From Paracoccaceae bacterium (GTDB lineage: Bacteria; Pseudomonadota; Alphaproteobacteria; Rhodobacterales; Rhodobacteraceae), in assembly GCA_022763485.1 (NCBI GenBank), contig JALEGX010000064.1:37389-101388 (forward strand): a DNA stretch of 64,000 nt, in the 5' to 3' direction. Position 1 is the first letter of the stretch. Each line of letters opens with the position of its first letter. Below are positions 43,987-52,525 of the stretch, piece by piece. Below the pieces are notes generated by a model that worked only from the letters and a program-made list of their open reading frames with translations, did no database searches and was not told where the DNA came from. The position numbers were made by a program, and so were the translations under genes.

Positions 43987-44712
43987 TCAGCCCCAGTCGC
44001 CCAATGCCATCTGCCACATGGTCAGCGCCGCAACCGCCGCCGTATCCGCCCGCAGCACGCGGGGTCCAAGGCTGACCACATGGGATTGTTCCAACGCCCA
44101 CAGACGTTTACGCTCTGCCTCGGAGAAACCGCCCTCCGGTCCGATCAGGATCGCCCAGGGCTGGCCCTTGTCGCGTGACGCCAGCGCCTTGGCCGCGCCG
44201 ACTTCGGCCTCATCACAGAACATGAGCTGCCGGTCCGAGGGCCAGTTGTCCAGAAGACGCGACAGTTTCTGCAGCTCCGCCACCTCGGGCACGAAGGTTC
44301 CGCCACATTGTTCCGCCGCTTCCACCGCGTGGGCCTGCAACCGGTCCTGCCGGATGCGTTCGGAATTGGTGAAATCCGTCTGCACGGGGACGATCCGTGC
44401 GGCGCCCATTTCAGCCGCCTTTTCAACGATGAAGTCGGTCCGGGCCTTCTTGATCGGGGCAAAGAGCAACCACAGGTCGGGCGGCATCTGCAACGGTTTG
44501 CTCTGCTCCGTGCACAGCAGAACGCCACCGCGCTTGCCCGCCTCTGCGACCTCGGCCTGCCATTCGCCGTCCCGGCCGTTGAACAGGGCCACAGTCGCCC
44601 CAACGGCCAGCCGCATCACCCCGAAAAGGTAATGTGCCTGATCACGTTCCAAAGGAACCGATTGCCCCGGACCCAGCGGGTGCTCTACATACAGCCTGAC
44701 TTTTGCACTCAT
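43987..44712 (-). CDS. rsmE: 16S rRNA uracil-1498 N3-methyltransferase
   Basis: The 241-residue RsmE has an N-terminal PUA-like domain (about 1-75) and a C-terminal SPOUT knot domain with IGPEGGFSEAE (about 170-180) and SLGPRVLRADTA (about 208-219), which bind SAM in the knot. It methylates U1498 of 16S rRNA. Its ATG is only 12 bases from the divergent ubiA start, and no Shine-Dalgarno is visible. So the promoter must lie inside ubiA, or the transcript is leaderless. Confidence 0.94.
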   Translation of the reverse strand: MSAKVRLYVEHPLGPGQSVPLERDQAHYLFGVMRLAVGATVALFNGRDGEWQAEVAEAGKRGGVLLCTEQSKPLQMPPDLWLLFAPIKKARTDFIVEKAAEMGAARIVPVQTDFTNSERIRQDRLQAHAVEAAEQCGGTFVPEVAELQKLSRLLDNWPSDRQLMFCDEAEVGAAKALASRDKGQPWAILIGPEGGFSEAERKRLWALEQSHVVSLGPRVLRADTAAVAALTMWQMALGDWG

Positions 44713-44724
44713 GAGAGCTTACAT

Positions 44725-45687
44725 ATGCAAGGCAGCGCCCCAACACCAGATGGTCAGGTCTCGGATGCGGTAAAAGGCAATTGGGTCGATCACATCGCCC
44801 CCGCCTGGAGCCGCCCCTATCTGCGGCTCAGCCGTGCAGACCGCCCGATCGGCACATGGCTGCTGCTGATTCCCTGCTGGTGGGGGTTGGCCCTGTCCAT
44901 GCTCTGGACGCAGGAGGCGCGCTGGGAAGATCTGTGGATCGCGGTGGGCTGCGCCGCCGGGGCCTGGCTGATGCGGGGTGCGGGCTGTACCTGGAATGAC
45001 ATCACCGACCGCAACTTCGATGGCCAGGTCGAGCGGACCCGCTCGCGCCCCATCCCGTCCGGTCAGGTCAGTGTGAAACAGGCGGTGGCCTGGATGGCGC
45101 TGCAGGCGCTGATTTCCCTGGCAATCCTGCTCACCTTTGACCGCGCCGCCATTGCTTTGGGCGTACTGTCGTTGTTCCCGGTGGCCATCTACCCGTTTGC
45201 CAAGCGGTTCACCTGGTGGCCGCAAGCATTTCTGGGCATCGCCTTCAACTGGGGCGCGCTGCTGGCCTGGACGGCCCATGCGGGGGCTCTGCACTGGCCG
45301 GCGGTGCTGCTCTACTTCGCCGGGATCGCCTGGACGCTCTTTTACGATACGATCTATGCGCATCAGGACACCGAAGACGACGCTCTGATCGGGGTGAAAT
45401 CCACCGCGCGCCTCTTTGGCACGGAAACCCCGACCTGGATGCGGCGCTTCATCGTGGCCACCGTCAGCCTGATGGGATTGGCGGTGATTTTCGCCCTGAT
45501 GCCAAAGGCTTCGGTACTTGCATTGGTTCTGGCGCTGGCCGCCCCCTGGGCGATGGGCTGGCACATGACGTGGCAATTGCGGGCGCTGGACATCAAAGAT
45601 AACGCGAACCTTCTGAAGCTGTTTCGCGTTAACCGGGATACAGGCTTGATTCCGCTCATCTTCTTTCTGCTGGCCTTGCTGGCTTGA
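44725..45687 (+). CDS. ubiA: 4-hydroxybenzoate polyprenyltransferase
   Basis: The 320-residue inner-membrane enzyme attaches the polyprenyl tail to 4-hydroxybenzoate in ubiquinone synthesis. Both aspartate-rich motifs are present: NDITDRNFDGQVERTRSRP near residue 92 and DTIYAHQDTEDD near 210. Seven or more hydrophobic segments follow. The ATG at 44725 is the only plausible start, since the frame upstream runs inside antisense rsmE. It lacks a clear ribosome site. It uses the product of the polyprenyl synthase at 6495. Confidence 0.94.
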   Translation: MQGSAPTPDGQVSDAVKGNWVDHIAPAWSRPYLRLSRADRPIGTWLLLIPCWWGLALSMLWTQEARWEDLWIAVGCAAGAWLMRGAGCTWNDITDRNFDGQVERTRSRPIPSGQVSVKQAVAWMALQALISLAILLTFDRAAIALGVLSLFPVAIYPFAKRFTWWPQAFLGIAFNWGALLAWTAHAGALHWPAVLLYFAGIAWTLFYDTIYAHQDTEDDALIGVKSTARLFGTETPTWMRRFIVATVSLMGLAVIFALMPKASVLALVLALAAPWAMGWHMTWQLRALDIKDNANLLKLFRVNRDTGLIPLIFFLLALLA

Positions 45688-45750
45688 TTGAACATACAGA
45701 CATCGCCCTGTATGAAGATGTCCACTGACACCGGATGTGCCTGACCGACT

Positions 45751-47724
45751 ATGCGCCTTTCCTCTATTGCAATCTTCGCCGTTCCCTTCGCTTCGGCCGC
45801 GATCCTGAGTGTCGTGGCCGCCAGTTTTGCGGTGACGGGCATCGAACGCAGCACCGAGATCGCCGTTCGCGAAGTTCTGGATGAGACCGACCACGGGTGG
45901 GCCGAAGTCACCGCCGACGGCCTGCAGGTTGTGCTGAGCGGCATCGCCCCGGATGAGGCCGACCGGTTCACCGCGATCTCTCAGGTCGGGTCGGTCGTGG
46001 ATGCGGTGCGGATCATCGACCGGATGCAGGTCGCGCCCAGCATGAACCTGGCCGCCCCCGAGTTTAGTGTTGAAATCCTGCGCAACGATTCCGGCATCTC
46101 CCTGATCGGCCTGATCCCGCAGAACACCGACCGCGACGCGCTGCTGCGCCAGTTGCGCGGCATCAAGGGCAGCGGCATGGTCACCGACCTGCTGGAAACC
46201 GCCGATTACCCGGTGCCGCGGGGCTGGATCGATGCGCTGTCCTTTGCCGTTCTGGCCCTGGATACCCTGCCGCGCTCCAAGATCTCTGTCGTGTCCGGTC
46301 AGGTTGCGGTCACTGCCATTTCGGATAGCGCCGAAGAGAAAACCGCGCTGACGCAACGCCTGAACCGCGCGGCACCTCCGGGGCTTCGGCTGTCGCTGAA
46401 CATCGCCGCGCCACGGCCGGTGATCACCCCCTTCACCCTGCGTTTCCTGATCGATGATGCGGGCGGGCGCTTTGATGCCTGTTCGGCCCAGGATGACGAC
46501 GCGCGGGACCGGATCCTGAGTGCGGCACGCGATGCCGGGCTGGCCAGCCCCGCAACCTGTGTCGTGGGCATGGGGGTGCCGTCACCGCATTGGCCCACCG
46601 CCGCAGAACAGAGCATCGCGGCCCTGGCGGAGCTGGGCAAAGGGTCTGTTACCCTGTCGAACGCCGACATCACCCTGATTGCGGATGAAAACACAGATGG
46701 AGCCACCTTTGAACGGGTGGTCGGTGAGCTGGAGACCGCCCTGCCCGAGGTCTTTGCCCTGCACGCGATCCTGACCCCGAAACCCACGTCGGAAGAAGTG
46801 GCTGGGACACCCGAATTCATCGCGACGCTCAGCCCCGAAGGTCAGGTGCAGCTGCGCGGGCGTGTGAACGACGCCCATCTGCGCAAGATGGCTGAAAGCT
46901 ATGCCAAGGCCCGCTTCGGCGCCGATGCCGTTTACACCGCTGCGCGGGTTGTTCAGGACCTGCCGCCAGAATGGCCGGTCCGTGTGCTGACCGGTCTTGA
47001 GGCCCTGTCCCATCTGGTCAATGGCTCGGTCACGGTCACGCCGGATACGCTGATGCTGCGGGGCGTGTCGCATTTCGAGGATACGTCGGCCAAGCTGTCG
47101 CAACTGCTGTCCAACAAGCTGGGCGAAGGCGCCAGCTTCGATCTGGCCGTGACCTTCCGTGCTCCGCCCGAACCCAAGGACAAGCCGCCGGAACCCGGTG
47201 AATGCGAAGCCCGTATCGCAGAGATCCAGGCCGAAAACAAAATCGCCTTTGAACCGGGGTCTGCCACGGTTGCCGGGTCCTCACATGATACCATCGTGGC
47301 CATTGCCGATGTGCTGAAGCTCTGCGGTCCGGTCCGGATGGAAATTCAGGGGCACACCGACAGTCAGGGCCGGGAGTCGATGAACTTGGAGCTGAGCCAG
47401 GCGCGGGCGAATTCGGTCCTGAATGAATTGCGGGCCCGGCGCGTCCGCACCGCAAACCTGACCGCTGTCGGCTATGGTGAGGACCGTCCGATCCAACCCA
47501 ATGACAGCGAAGAAGGCCGCGAAGCCAACCGCCGGATCGAATTCTGGCTGGTCCGCCCCGCCCCGACCACGCCGGAACAGGAAAGCACGCTGGACAGCGC
47601 AGCCGCCGCCGAAGGTGTGGAGGAACAGCCTGTCAGCGACGCAAGCGACGCAACAGACCCGGCCGCCGAAGAGACCGGCGAAACCGACACCGAAGCCCAG
47701 GAGGCCGAAAATGGACAGAACTAA
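45751..47724 (+). CDS. OmpA-family protein with N-terminal anchor and BON-like repeats
   Basis: The 657-residue protein has a signal or anchor segment (residues 1-28). Several beta-alpha BON-like units follow (LQVVLSGIAPDEADRFTAI near 56, GISLIGLIPQNTDRDALL near 115, VQLRGRVNDAHLRKM near 368). The OmpA peptidoglycan-binding domain is near 485-615 (IQGHTDSQGRESMNLELSQARA, then EANRRIEFWL). The acidic C-terminal tail (about 620-657) is disordered. It likely tethers the envelope to peptidoglycan. The last 14 bases overlap a coiled-coil membrane protein gene, suggesting a pair. Confidence 0.88.
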   Translation: MRLSSIAIFAVPFASAAILSVVAASFAVTGIERSTEIAVREVLDETDHGWAEVTADGLQVVLSGIAPDEADRFTAISQVGSVVDAVRIIDRMQVAPSMNLAAPEFSVEILRNDSGISLIGLIPQNTDRDALLRQLRGIKGSGMVTDLLETADYPVPRGWIDALSFAVLALDTLPRSKISVVSGQVAVTAISDSAEEKTALTQRLNRAAPPGLRLSLNIAAPRPVITPFTLRFLIDDAGGRFDACSAQDDDARDRILSAARDAGLASPATCVVGMGVPSPHWPTAAEQSIAALAELGKGSVTLSNADITLIADENTDGATFERVVGELETALPEVFALHAILTPKPTSEEVAGTPEFIATLSPEGQVQLRGRVNDAHLRKMAESYAKARFGADAVYTAARVVQDLPPEWPVRVLTGLEALSHLVNGSVTVTPDTLMLRGVSHFEDTSAKLSQLLSNKLGEGASFDLAVTFRAPPEPKDKPPEPGECEARIAEIQAENKIAFEPGSATVAGSSHDTIVAIADVLKLCGPVRMEIQGHTDSQGRESMNLELSQARANSVLNELRARRVRTANLTAVGYGEDRPIQPNDSEEGREANRRIEFWLVRPAPTTPEQESTLDSAAAAEGVEEQPVSDASDATDPAAEETGETDTEAQEAENGQN

Positions 47725-48028
47725 GTTCATCATCGTCACCGCGATCATTCTGTTTCTGACGTTTCTGATCGGGTGGTTTGCCAACTGGCTGGTGCATCGC
47801 TTCACCCGTGTGCGGCAAAGCGATGTGGCGGACCTGGACCGGATGAGCCAGGAATTGCACGAAGCGGAAGAAACACGGGATCAGGCGATCACCTACCTGC
47901 AGCAGCGGGAGGCCGAGCTGACCAATCAGCTGACTCAGACCGAGGCAGAGCTGAATGCGGCAATGGATGGTCTGCGTGATGCCCGTCAGGAAGCCGAAGA
48001 GCTGCGCGCCCAGCTGGAACGCGGCTGA
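47711..48028 (+). CDS. Single-pass membrane protein with coiled coil
   Basis: The 105-residue protein has an N-terminal transmembrane helix (residues 6-27, FIIVTAIILFLTFLIGWFAN) followed by a charged coiled coil of about 65 residues. Its start lies inside the OmpA gene (14-base overlap), so it is translationally coupled and probably acts with the OmpA protein. No family name is recognised. A tandem 11-base repeat spans its stop codon. Confidence 0.8.
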   Translation: MDRTKFIIVTAIILFLTFLIGWFANWLVHRFTRVRQSDVADLDRMSQELHEAEETRDQAITYLQQREAELTNQLTQTEAELNAAMDGLRDARQEAEELRAQLERG

Positions 48029-48045
48029 TCAAACGCTGATCAAAC
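48024..48045 (+). repeat. Tandem direct repeat, 2 x 11 bp
   Basis: GCTGATCAAAC occurs twice back to back (48024-48034, 48035-48045), spanning the stop codon of the coiled-coil gene. A second in-frame or near stop is thereby duplicated. It is probably a recent small duplication. Confidence 0.7.
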
Positions 48046-48046
48046 A

Positions 48047-48074
48047 CGGGGCTGAGCCTTACCAGCGGCTCAGC
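48047..48074 (-). terminator. Weak candidate terminator at the end of moaE
   Basis: GCTGAGCC/GGCTCAGC (48051-48058, 48067-48074) forms an 8-bp stem overlapping the last codons of moaE. On the minus strand only a short T-containing stretch follows, so termination would be inefficient. Confidence 0.3.
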
Positions 48075-48505
48075 GCGTCCTCGTCTTCGTCCTTGGCCGC
48101 GACCCAATCCGCCTGGCCCGAGGCCGCGATTTCCTTTTTCCAGAACGGCGCGCGCGACTTCAGATAGTCCATCAGATACTCTGCCGCTTCAAAGGCCGCC
48201 TTGCGATGGCGCGACGCGGTCGCCACCATCATGATGCGGTCGCCCGGCACCAGACGGCCGTAGCGGTGAATGACCAGCACATCGGCCAGATCCCATCGGT
48301 CCGTGGCCTGTTCCGCGATCTTGGTCAGGGCCTTTTCGGTCATGCCGGGATAATGTTCGATCTCCATCACCTGCATGTTGCCCGCGTCACTGTCCCGGAC
48401 AACGCCGGTGAAGGTCACGATGGCGCCAACCTGGTCCGCATGGGCGGCAAAGCTGTCGGCCTCTGCCCCGGCATCAAACGGGGCCTCCTGCACCACGATC
48501 CGCAT
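48059..48505 (-). CDS. moaE: Molybdopterin synthase catalytic subunit
   Basis: The 148-residue MoaE, with MoaD, adds two sulfurs to cyclic pyranopterin to make molybdopterin. The family motifs are VGAIVTFTGVVRD (about 27-39), HYPGMTEKAL (about 51-60), HRYGRLVPGD near 82 and a catalytic lysine in FWKKEIAASG near 125. It lies 3 bases downstream of moaD and is last in the run uvrC, pgsA, moaD, moaE. Confidence 0.95.
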   Translation of the reverse strand: MRIVVQEAPFDAGAEADSFAAHADQVGAIVTFTGVVRDSDAGNMQVMEIEHYPGMTEKALTKIAEQATDRWDLADVLVIHRYGRLVPGDRIMMVATASRHRKAAFEAAEYLMDYLKSRAPFWKKEIAASGQADWVAAKDEDEDALSRW

Positions 48506-48508
48506 GGC

Positions 48509-48754
48509 TCAGCCCCCTGTCATCGGAGGAAAGAACGCCACCTCACGCACCCCGTCCAGCGCGGAGTCGAAATCCGACAGGTCCTGGTCCAGCGCGACAC
48601 GGAGTGCGGACAGATCGGCAAAGGCCGCCTCATAGCGCTCTTCGCGCTGGCGCAGCTCCTCAACCAGCTCCATCACCGTGGTCGCCGCGGTTTCGACCTG
48701 TTCGCGGGGCACGCCGATCCGTTCGCGGACCCAGGCAAAATACAATACGTCCAT
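48509..48754 (-). CDS. moaD: Molybdopterin synthase sulfur carrier subunit
   Basis: The 81-residue ubiquitin-like protein ends in the required Gly-Gly (FPPMTGG), which is thiocarboxylated before sulfur transfer to the pterin. Its ATG shares one base with the pgsA stop (TGATG), so it is translationally coupled to pgsA. MoaE follows after 3 bases. Confidence 0.93.
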   Translation of the reverse strand: MDVLYFAWVRERIGVPREQVETAATTVMELVEELRQREERYEAAFADLSALRVALDQDLSDFDSALDGVREVAFFPPMTGG

Positions 48755-49419
48755 CAGCGGCTCTCCTTCAGATGCGGCATCGCCTTACGCATATAGTCGG
48801 CCCCGGTGATCAATGTCAGGGCAGCCGCGATCCAAAGCAGCCACAGACCGATCCGACCGGACCAGATCATCCCGGTGAACTTCCAACGCAGCCCCTGCGT
48901 GTCTTCGACTTCGCCCAGCATGATCTGGTCGACCAGCTGCTGATCCATGCCCCAGGCCGACATGCCAAGGTAGTGTTCGAAAACGCCCTGGGCAAACAGG
49001 ATGGCAATCGCCACCATCTGTGCGGTAGTCTTCCACTTGGCCAGCTTTGTGACTTTCAGCGTGCCGGCCGTATCCCCAAGGTACTCCCGCAAACCGGACA
49101 CAAAGACCTCGCGGAACAGGATCACGGTGGTTGGCAGAACCAGCCATGGCGACATCGAGGAGTAGCCGACGATCACCATCAGCGCGATGACCACCATCGC
49201 CTTGTCCGCGATGGGATCCAGCATGGCACCCATCTTGGTTTCCTGTTTCCACAGGCGGGCCAGATAGCCATCAAACCAGTCGGTGATCGCGGCGCTGATG
49301 AACAGCACCAGGGCGAACCAATCCGCATAGGGGCGCGAGAAATAGAGAAACATCACCGCAACGCCCGGCGCAGCGAGCAGTCGGAGGAGCGTGAGGGTGT
49401 TCGGCAAAGTCCAAGTCAT
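48754..49419 (-). CDS. pgsA: CDP-diacylglycerol-glycerol-3-phosphate 3-phosphatidyltransferase
   Basis: This 221-residue inner-membrane enzyme makes phosphatidylglycerol-phosphate. The CDP-alcohol phosphatidyltransferase signature D-G-x2-A-R-x8-G-x3-D-x3-D is complete at about residues 49-71 (DGYLARLWKQ to MLDPIADK). The N-terminus MTWTLPNTLTLLRLL at the ATG 49419 is the family start; the frame to 49503 is spurious. It is coupled to moaD and follows uvrC after 132 bases, a common alphaproteobacterial order. Confidence 0.94.
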   Translation of the reverse strand: MTWTLPNTLTLLRLLAAPGVAVMFLYFSRPYADWFALVLFISAAITDWFDGYLARLWKQETKMGAMLDPIADKAMVVIALMVIVGYSSMSPWLVLPTTVILFREVFVSGLREYLGDTAGTLKVTKLAKWKTTAQMVAIAILFAQGVFEHYLGMSAWGMDQQLVDQIMLGEVEDTQGLRWKFTGMIWSGRIGLWLLWIAAALTLITGADYMRKAMPHLKESR

Positions 49420-49482
49420 GAGGCGGACCTTATAGCGGGGATCGCAGGCTTGGAAGCGGTCGCGGGGGAAAATCTGCCTATT

Positions 49483-49526
49483 CCCGGCGGATGCCTTCGG
49501 CAAGAGTATTTGGGACGAGAAGAAAC
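49483..49526. repeat. Candidate dispersed Rhodobacteraceae intergenic element
   Basis: The stretch CCCGGCGGATGCCTTCGGC, then AGAGTATTTGGGACGAGAAG, lies between uvrC and pgsA. It resembles a short motif (GC-rich dyad, then GTATTTGGG-x-AAGAAG) that I recall at many intergenic sites in Roseobacter-group genomes. Only one good copy is in the window; a degenerate GGTATTTGAG lies near 25724. Confidence 0.35.
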
Positions 49527-49551
49527 AGGGGACCTGCGCGGGATCGCACGC

Positions 49552-51417
49552 CTAACCGCGGTCGTGGAAGAAGTCATAGATCTTTTCCGCAAGCGCCGCC
49601 GAAATGCCGTCCACCGCCTTCAGATCCGCCAGGTTGGCGCGGCTGACCGCCTTGGCGCTGCCAAAATGGGCCAGAAGCGCGCGTTTTCGGCTGGCGCCGA
49701 CGCCGGGCACTTCGTCCAAAGGCGTCGCGCCCATCGCCTTGGCGCGTTTGGCGCGGTGGGTGCCGATGGCAAAGCGGTGCGCTTCGTCCCGCAGGCGCTG
49801 GATGAAGTAGAGCACCGGGTCATTGCGCTGCAACGCGAAGGGGCGCTGGCCCAGGCGGTGGAACTCTTCCTTGCCGTGGTCACGATCCACGCCTTTGGCC
49901 ACGCCAACCATGGGAATATCCTCAACCCCATGTTCGGCCATGATTTCGGCCACGGCGCTCACCTGCCCGGCGCCGCCATCGATCAGCAGAAGGTCCGGCC
50001 ACAGCCCCTTGTCGCGGTCCGGGTCTTCCTTGAGCAGGCGCTTGAAACGGCGGTTCAGCACCTCTTTCATCATCCCGAAATCGTCCCCCGGTGTCAGGTC
50101 GTCGCCCCGGATGTTGAACTTGCGGTAGGCGTTCTTCATGAAGCCGTCCGGCCCGGCTACGATCATGCCGCCCACCGCGTTGGTGCCCTGAATGTGAGAG
50201 TTGTCGTAGACTTCGATCCGGTCCGGCGGGGCCTCCAGCCCGAAGGCCTCTGCGGTGCCGCGCAGCAACTTGGCCTGCGTTGCGCTTTCGGACATTCGGC
50301 TCGCCAGGGCCTCGCGCGCGTTGCGCAGGGCGCCGGAGACCAGCTCGGCCTTCTCACCGCGCTGCGGGATCAGGATTTCGACCTTGCGGCCGGCCTTTTC
50401 CCCCAGCGCGGCGGTCATCAGGTCCTCATTCTCGATCGCGTCGGACAGGATCAGCTGCCGCGGCGGCTCCTTGTTGTCATAGAACTGGCCCAGGAAGGCC
50501 TCCATGGCTTCTGCCGCGCTGACATCGGGACCCACACGCGGATAGAAGTCCTGGTTGCCCCAGTTCTGGTTCGCCCGGATGAAAAACACCTGCACACAGG
50601 CCTGACCGCTTTCCATATGCAGCGCGATCACATCCGCCTCGGCCACGCCGCGCGGATTGATGCCTTGGGTGGACTGCACCTGCGTCAGCGCGTTGATCCG
50701 GTCCCGCAGCACCGCGGCGCGCTCGAACTCCATCGCGTCGGAGGCCGCCTGCATCTGCGCGGCCAGCTCTTCCTGCACCCGGGTTGAGCGGCCCGACAGG
50801 AAGTTTTCCGCGTCCCGCACGGAGAGTGCATATTCCGCCTCGGTGATCTGGCCTGTACAGGGCCCGGAGCAGCGTTTGATCTGATAGAGCAGACAGGGGC
50901 GCGACCGGCTGTCGAACATCGAATCCGAACAGTTGCGCAGCTGGAACACCTTCTGCAGCTGGTTCAGCGTCCGGTTCACCGCCCCCGCGCTGGCGAAGGG
51001 ACCGAAATAGGCACCCCGCTCTTTCTTTGCTCCGCGATGTTTCTTGATCTGCGGGAAGGCATGCGATTTCGACACCAGGATATTGGGGAAACTTTTGTCG
51101 TCGCGCAGCAGCACGTTGTACTTGGGTTTGAGCTGCTTGATCAGGTTCTGCTCCAGCAGCAGCGCCTCTGTCTCGGTCCGGGTGGTCAGGAACATCATAG
51201 ATGCGGTCGAGGCGATCATGCGCTCAATCCGGCCCGAATGTCCGGGCCGCGCATAGTTCGAAACGCGCGCGCGCAAGTTCCGGGCTTTGCCCACGTAAAG
51301 CACACGGCTTTCGGCATCGAGCATCCGGTAGACGCCCGGAGATCCGTCCAGCGTCTTCAGATAATCCTGGATAACCGCGTAACCGGTTGGGGGTGTTTCA
51401 TCGCAAGTTTCGCTCAT
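49552..51417 (-). CDS. uvrC: Excinuclease ABC subunit C
   Basis: The 621-residue UvrC makes the dual incisions of nucleotide excision repair. In order it shows the GIY-YIG domain (SPGVYRMLD ... [14 protein letters not shown], about 26-110), a UvrBC motif near 205-235 ([26 protein letters not shown]), the RNase H-like C-terminal nuclease ([22 protein letters not shown]) and a terminal helix-hairpin-helix pair ([17 protein letters not shown]). The ATG at 51417 is preferred to the in-frame TTG at 51426. It begins the uvrC, pgsA, moaD, moaE run. Confidence 0.96.
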   Translation of the reverse strand: MSETCDETPPTGYAVIQDYLKTLDGSPGVYRMLDAESRVLYVGKARNLRARVSNYARPGHSGRIERMIASTASMMFLTTRTETEALLLEQNLIKQLKPKYNVLLRDDKSFPNILVSKSHAFPQIKKHRGAKKERGAYFGPFASAGAVNRTLNQLQKVFQLRNCSDSMFDSRSRPCLLYQIKRCSGPCTGQITEAEYALSVRDAENFLSGRSTRVQEELAAQMQAASDAMEFERAAVLRDRINALTQVQSTQGINPRGVAEADVIALHMESGQACVQVFFIRANQNWGNQDFYPRVGPDVSAAEAMEAFLGQFYDNKEPPRQLILSDAIENEDLMTAALGEKAGRKVEILIPQRGEKAELVSGALRNAREALASRMSESATQAKLLRGTAEAFGLEAPPDRIEVYDNSHIQGTNAVGGMIVAGPDGFMKNAYRKFNIRGDDLTPGDDFGMMKEVLNRRFKRLLKEDPDRDKGLWPDLLLIDGGAGQVSAVAEIMAEHGVEDIPMVGVAKGVDRDHGKEEFHRLGQRPFALQRNDPVLYFIQRLRDEAHRFAIGTHRAKRAKAMGATPLDEVPGVGASRKRALLAHFGSAKAVSRANLADLKAVDGISAALAEKIYDFFHDRG

Positions 51418-51711
51418 GTCAGACAAATATGATTCTCGGGCAGCGGCTGCAATCTCCCAGCGACAGGATCAAGGGAAAACAAATCCACCGATCCTGTGGA
51501 TAACTGCGGAGATAACTTTTTGGGAAGCGCGGATTCAGCCTTGTTTTCAGGGCTAAACGCGCTGATGCACAATTTTTAGGCACACAAACAACGCCTTGAA
51601 AAATATGGGAAAAATATTTATCGCCTGACAAGATTTTGAAAACAAAGGCCTTTTCGTAACACTTTGGTAACAGCCCTGTGTTCAGTGCAAAACTTGCGGC
51701 CTGAACCCCAA
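51418..51711. other. AT-rich 294-base gap upstream of uvrC
   Basis: This gap between uvrC and the SDR gene is clearly more AT-rich than its surroundings, especially 51590-51660 (AAAAATATGGGAAAAATATTTATC). It contains a perfect DnaA box at 51495-51503. No convincing coding sequence is seen; a minus frame crossing it has no ribosome site and looks spurious. It must hold the uvrC promoter. Confidence 0.6.
51495..51503 (-). promoter_or_regulatory. Perfect DnaA box in the uvrC upstream region
   Basis: TGTGGATAA is the reverse complement of TTATCCACA, the consensus DnaA box. It forms half of a small dyad ATCCAC-N7-GTGGAT (51483-51501). I found no cluster of further perfect boxes, so this may be a DnaA-titration or regulatory site rather than an origin. 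Confidence 0.4.
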
Positions 51712-52491
51712 TTATTCCTCTGCGGCCACATCGGGTGTCTGCCATGCAAGGTGCTGCCCCCCGTCCACGCAGATCAGTTGCCCGGTGACGGCAGGCGCGT
51801 CCAGAAAGTACCCCAAAGCGGCGCAAATCTCGGTCGGGCTGGTGCCGCGCTTCAAAACCGTGCTGCGGCGCTGCTGCTCGAACTGGGCCGGCTCCTGACG
51901 TGGTCCGACCAGGGTTGGGCCCGGCCCGATCGCGTTGACCCGGATGGCCGGGGCCAGCGCCTGAGCGGCGGTCTGTGTCAGCGTCCACAGGGCCGATTTG
52001 GCAAGCGTATAGGTCATGTAGGTGGGCGTCAGCTTGCGCACGCGCTGATCGATCATGTTGACCACCAGACCGGTGGCCAGCGGTTCACCGTTTGCGTCTG
52101 CCGGCGCGCCAAGGTTCTGTTCCGCCATTGCTTGCAACAGCAGGAAGGGCGCACGCAGGTTGCTGCCGAAATGACGGTCCCAGCTGCTGCGGGTGGCGGT
52201 CTGCACGCTGTCAGGTTCAAAGATGGAGGCGTTGTTGATCAGGCAGGTGATCGGCCCGCCCAGGGCCTCACGCGCTTGCGGCAACAGGCGTTCCACCTGC
52301 TCTTCGCGCAGGACATCCGCCTTCAGGGCGACCGCCTGTTGCCCCATGGCGCGAATGTCTGCAACGACCTCCTGCGCCTCGGTTTCAGAGCTGGAATAAT
52401 GTACGGCGACGTCGTATCCGCGCCCGGCCAGATACAGGGCCATGGCCCGTCCCAGCCGCTTGCCGGCGCCCGTCACCAAAGCTCTTTTCAT
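51712..52491 (-). CDS. Pteridine-reductase-like short-chain dehydrogenase
   Basis: The 259-residue SDR has TGAGKRLG at residues 7-14. This TG-x3-R-x-G form of the nucleotide loop is the mark of pteridine reductases (PTR1/FolM) and indicates NADPH use. INNAS stands near residue 87 and the YTLAK catalytic pair near 164. It probably reduces a dihydropterin or related compound; a molybdopterin link is not implied. GGAGG stands 6 bases before the ATG at 52491. It lies 34 bases downstream of the Ca/Na antiporter gene. Confidence 0.85.
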   Translation of the reverse strand: MKRALVTGAGKRLGRAMALYLAGRGYDVAVHYSSSETEAQEVVADIRAMGQQAVALKADVLREEQVERLLPQAREALGGPITCLINNASIFEPDSVQTATRSSWDRHFGSNLRAPFLLLQAMAEQNLGAPADANGEPLATGLVVNMIDQRVRKLTPTYMTYTLAKSALWTLTQTAAQALAPAIRVNAIGPGPTLVGPRQEPAQFEQQRRSTVLKRGTSPTEICAALGYFLDAPAVTGQLICVDGGQHLAWQTPDVAAEE

Positions 52492-52525
52492 CTCGTTCCT
52501 CCCACGCAAACGCTCGGCGTGGGGA

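Noticed and set aside
45693..45714. CATACAG/CTGTATG inverted repeat between ubiA and the OmpA gene
   Set aside because: Seven-pair stem without T tract and with an 8-base loop; neither a clear terminator nor a known operator.
48604..50787. A 727-codon plus-strand open frame
   Set aside because: It lies antisense across moaD, pgsA and uvrC, all well recognised; its residues are low in hydrophobic periodicity and match no family.
51418..51711. Chromosomal replication origin
   Set aside because: Only one perfect DnaA box, and none of the usual neighbours (dnaA, parAB, gidA, hemE) is present.
51419..51988. Minus-strand frame covering the AT-rich gap upstream of uvrC
   Set aside because: No ribosome site, composition changes abruptly at the SDR gene border, and it would overlap a real gene in another frame.
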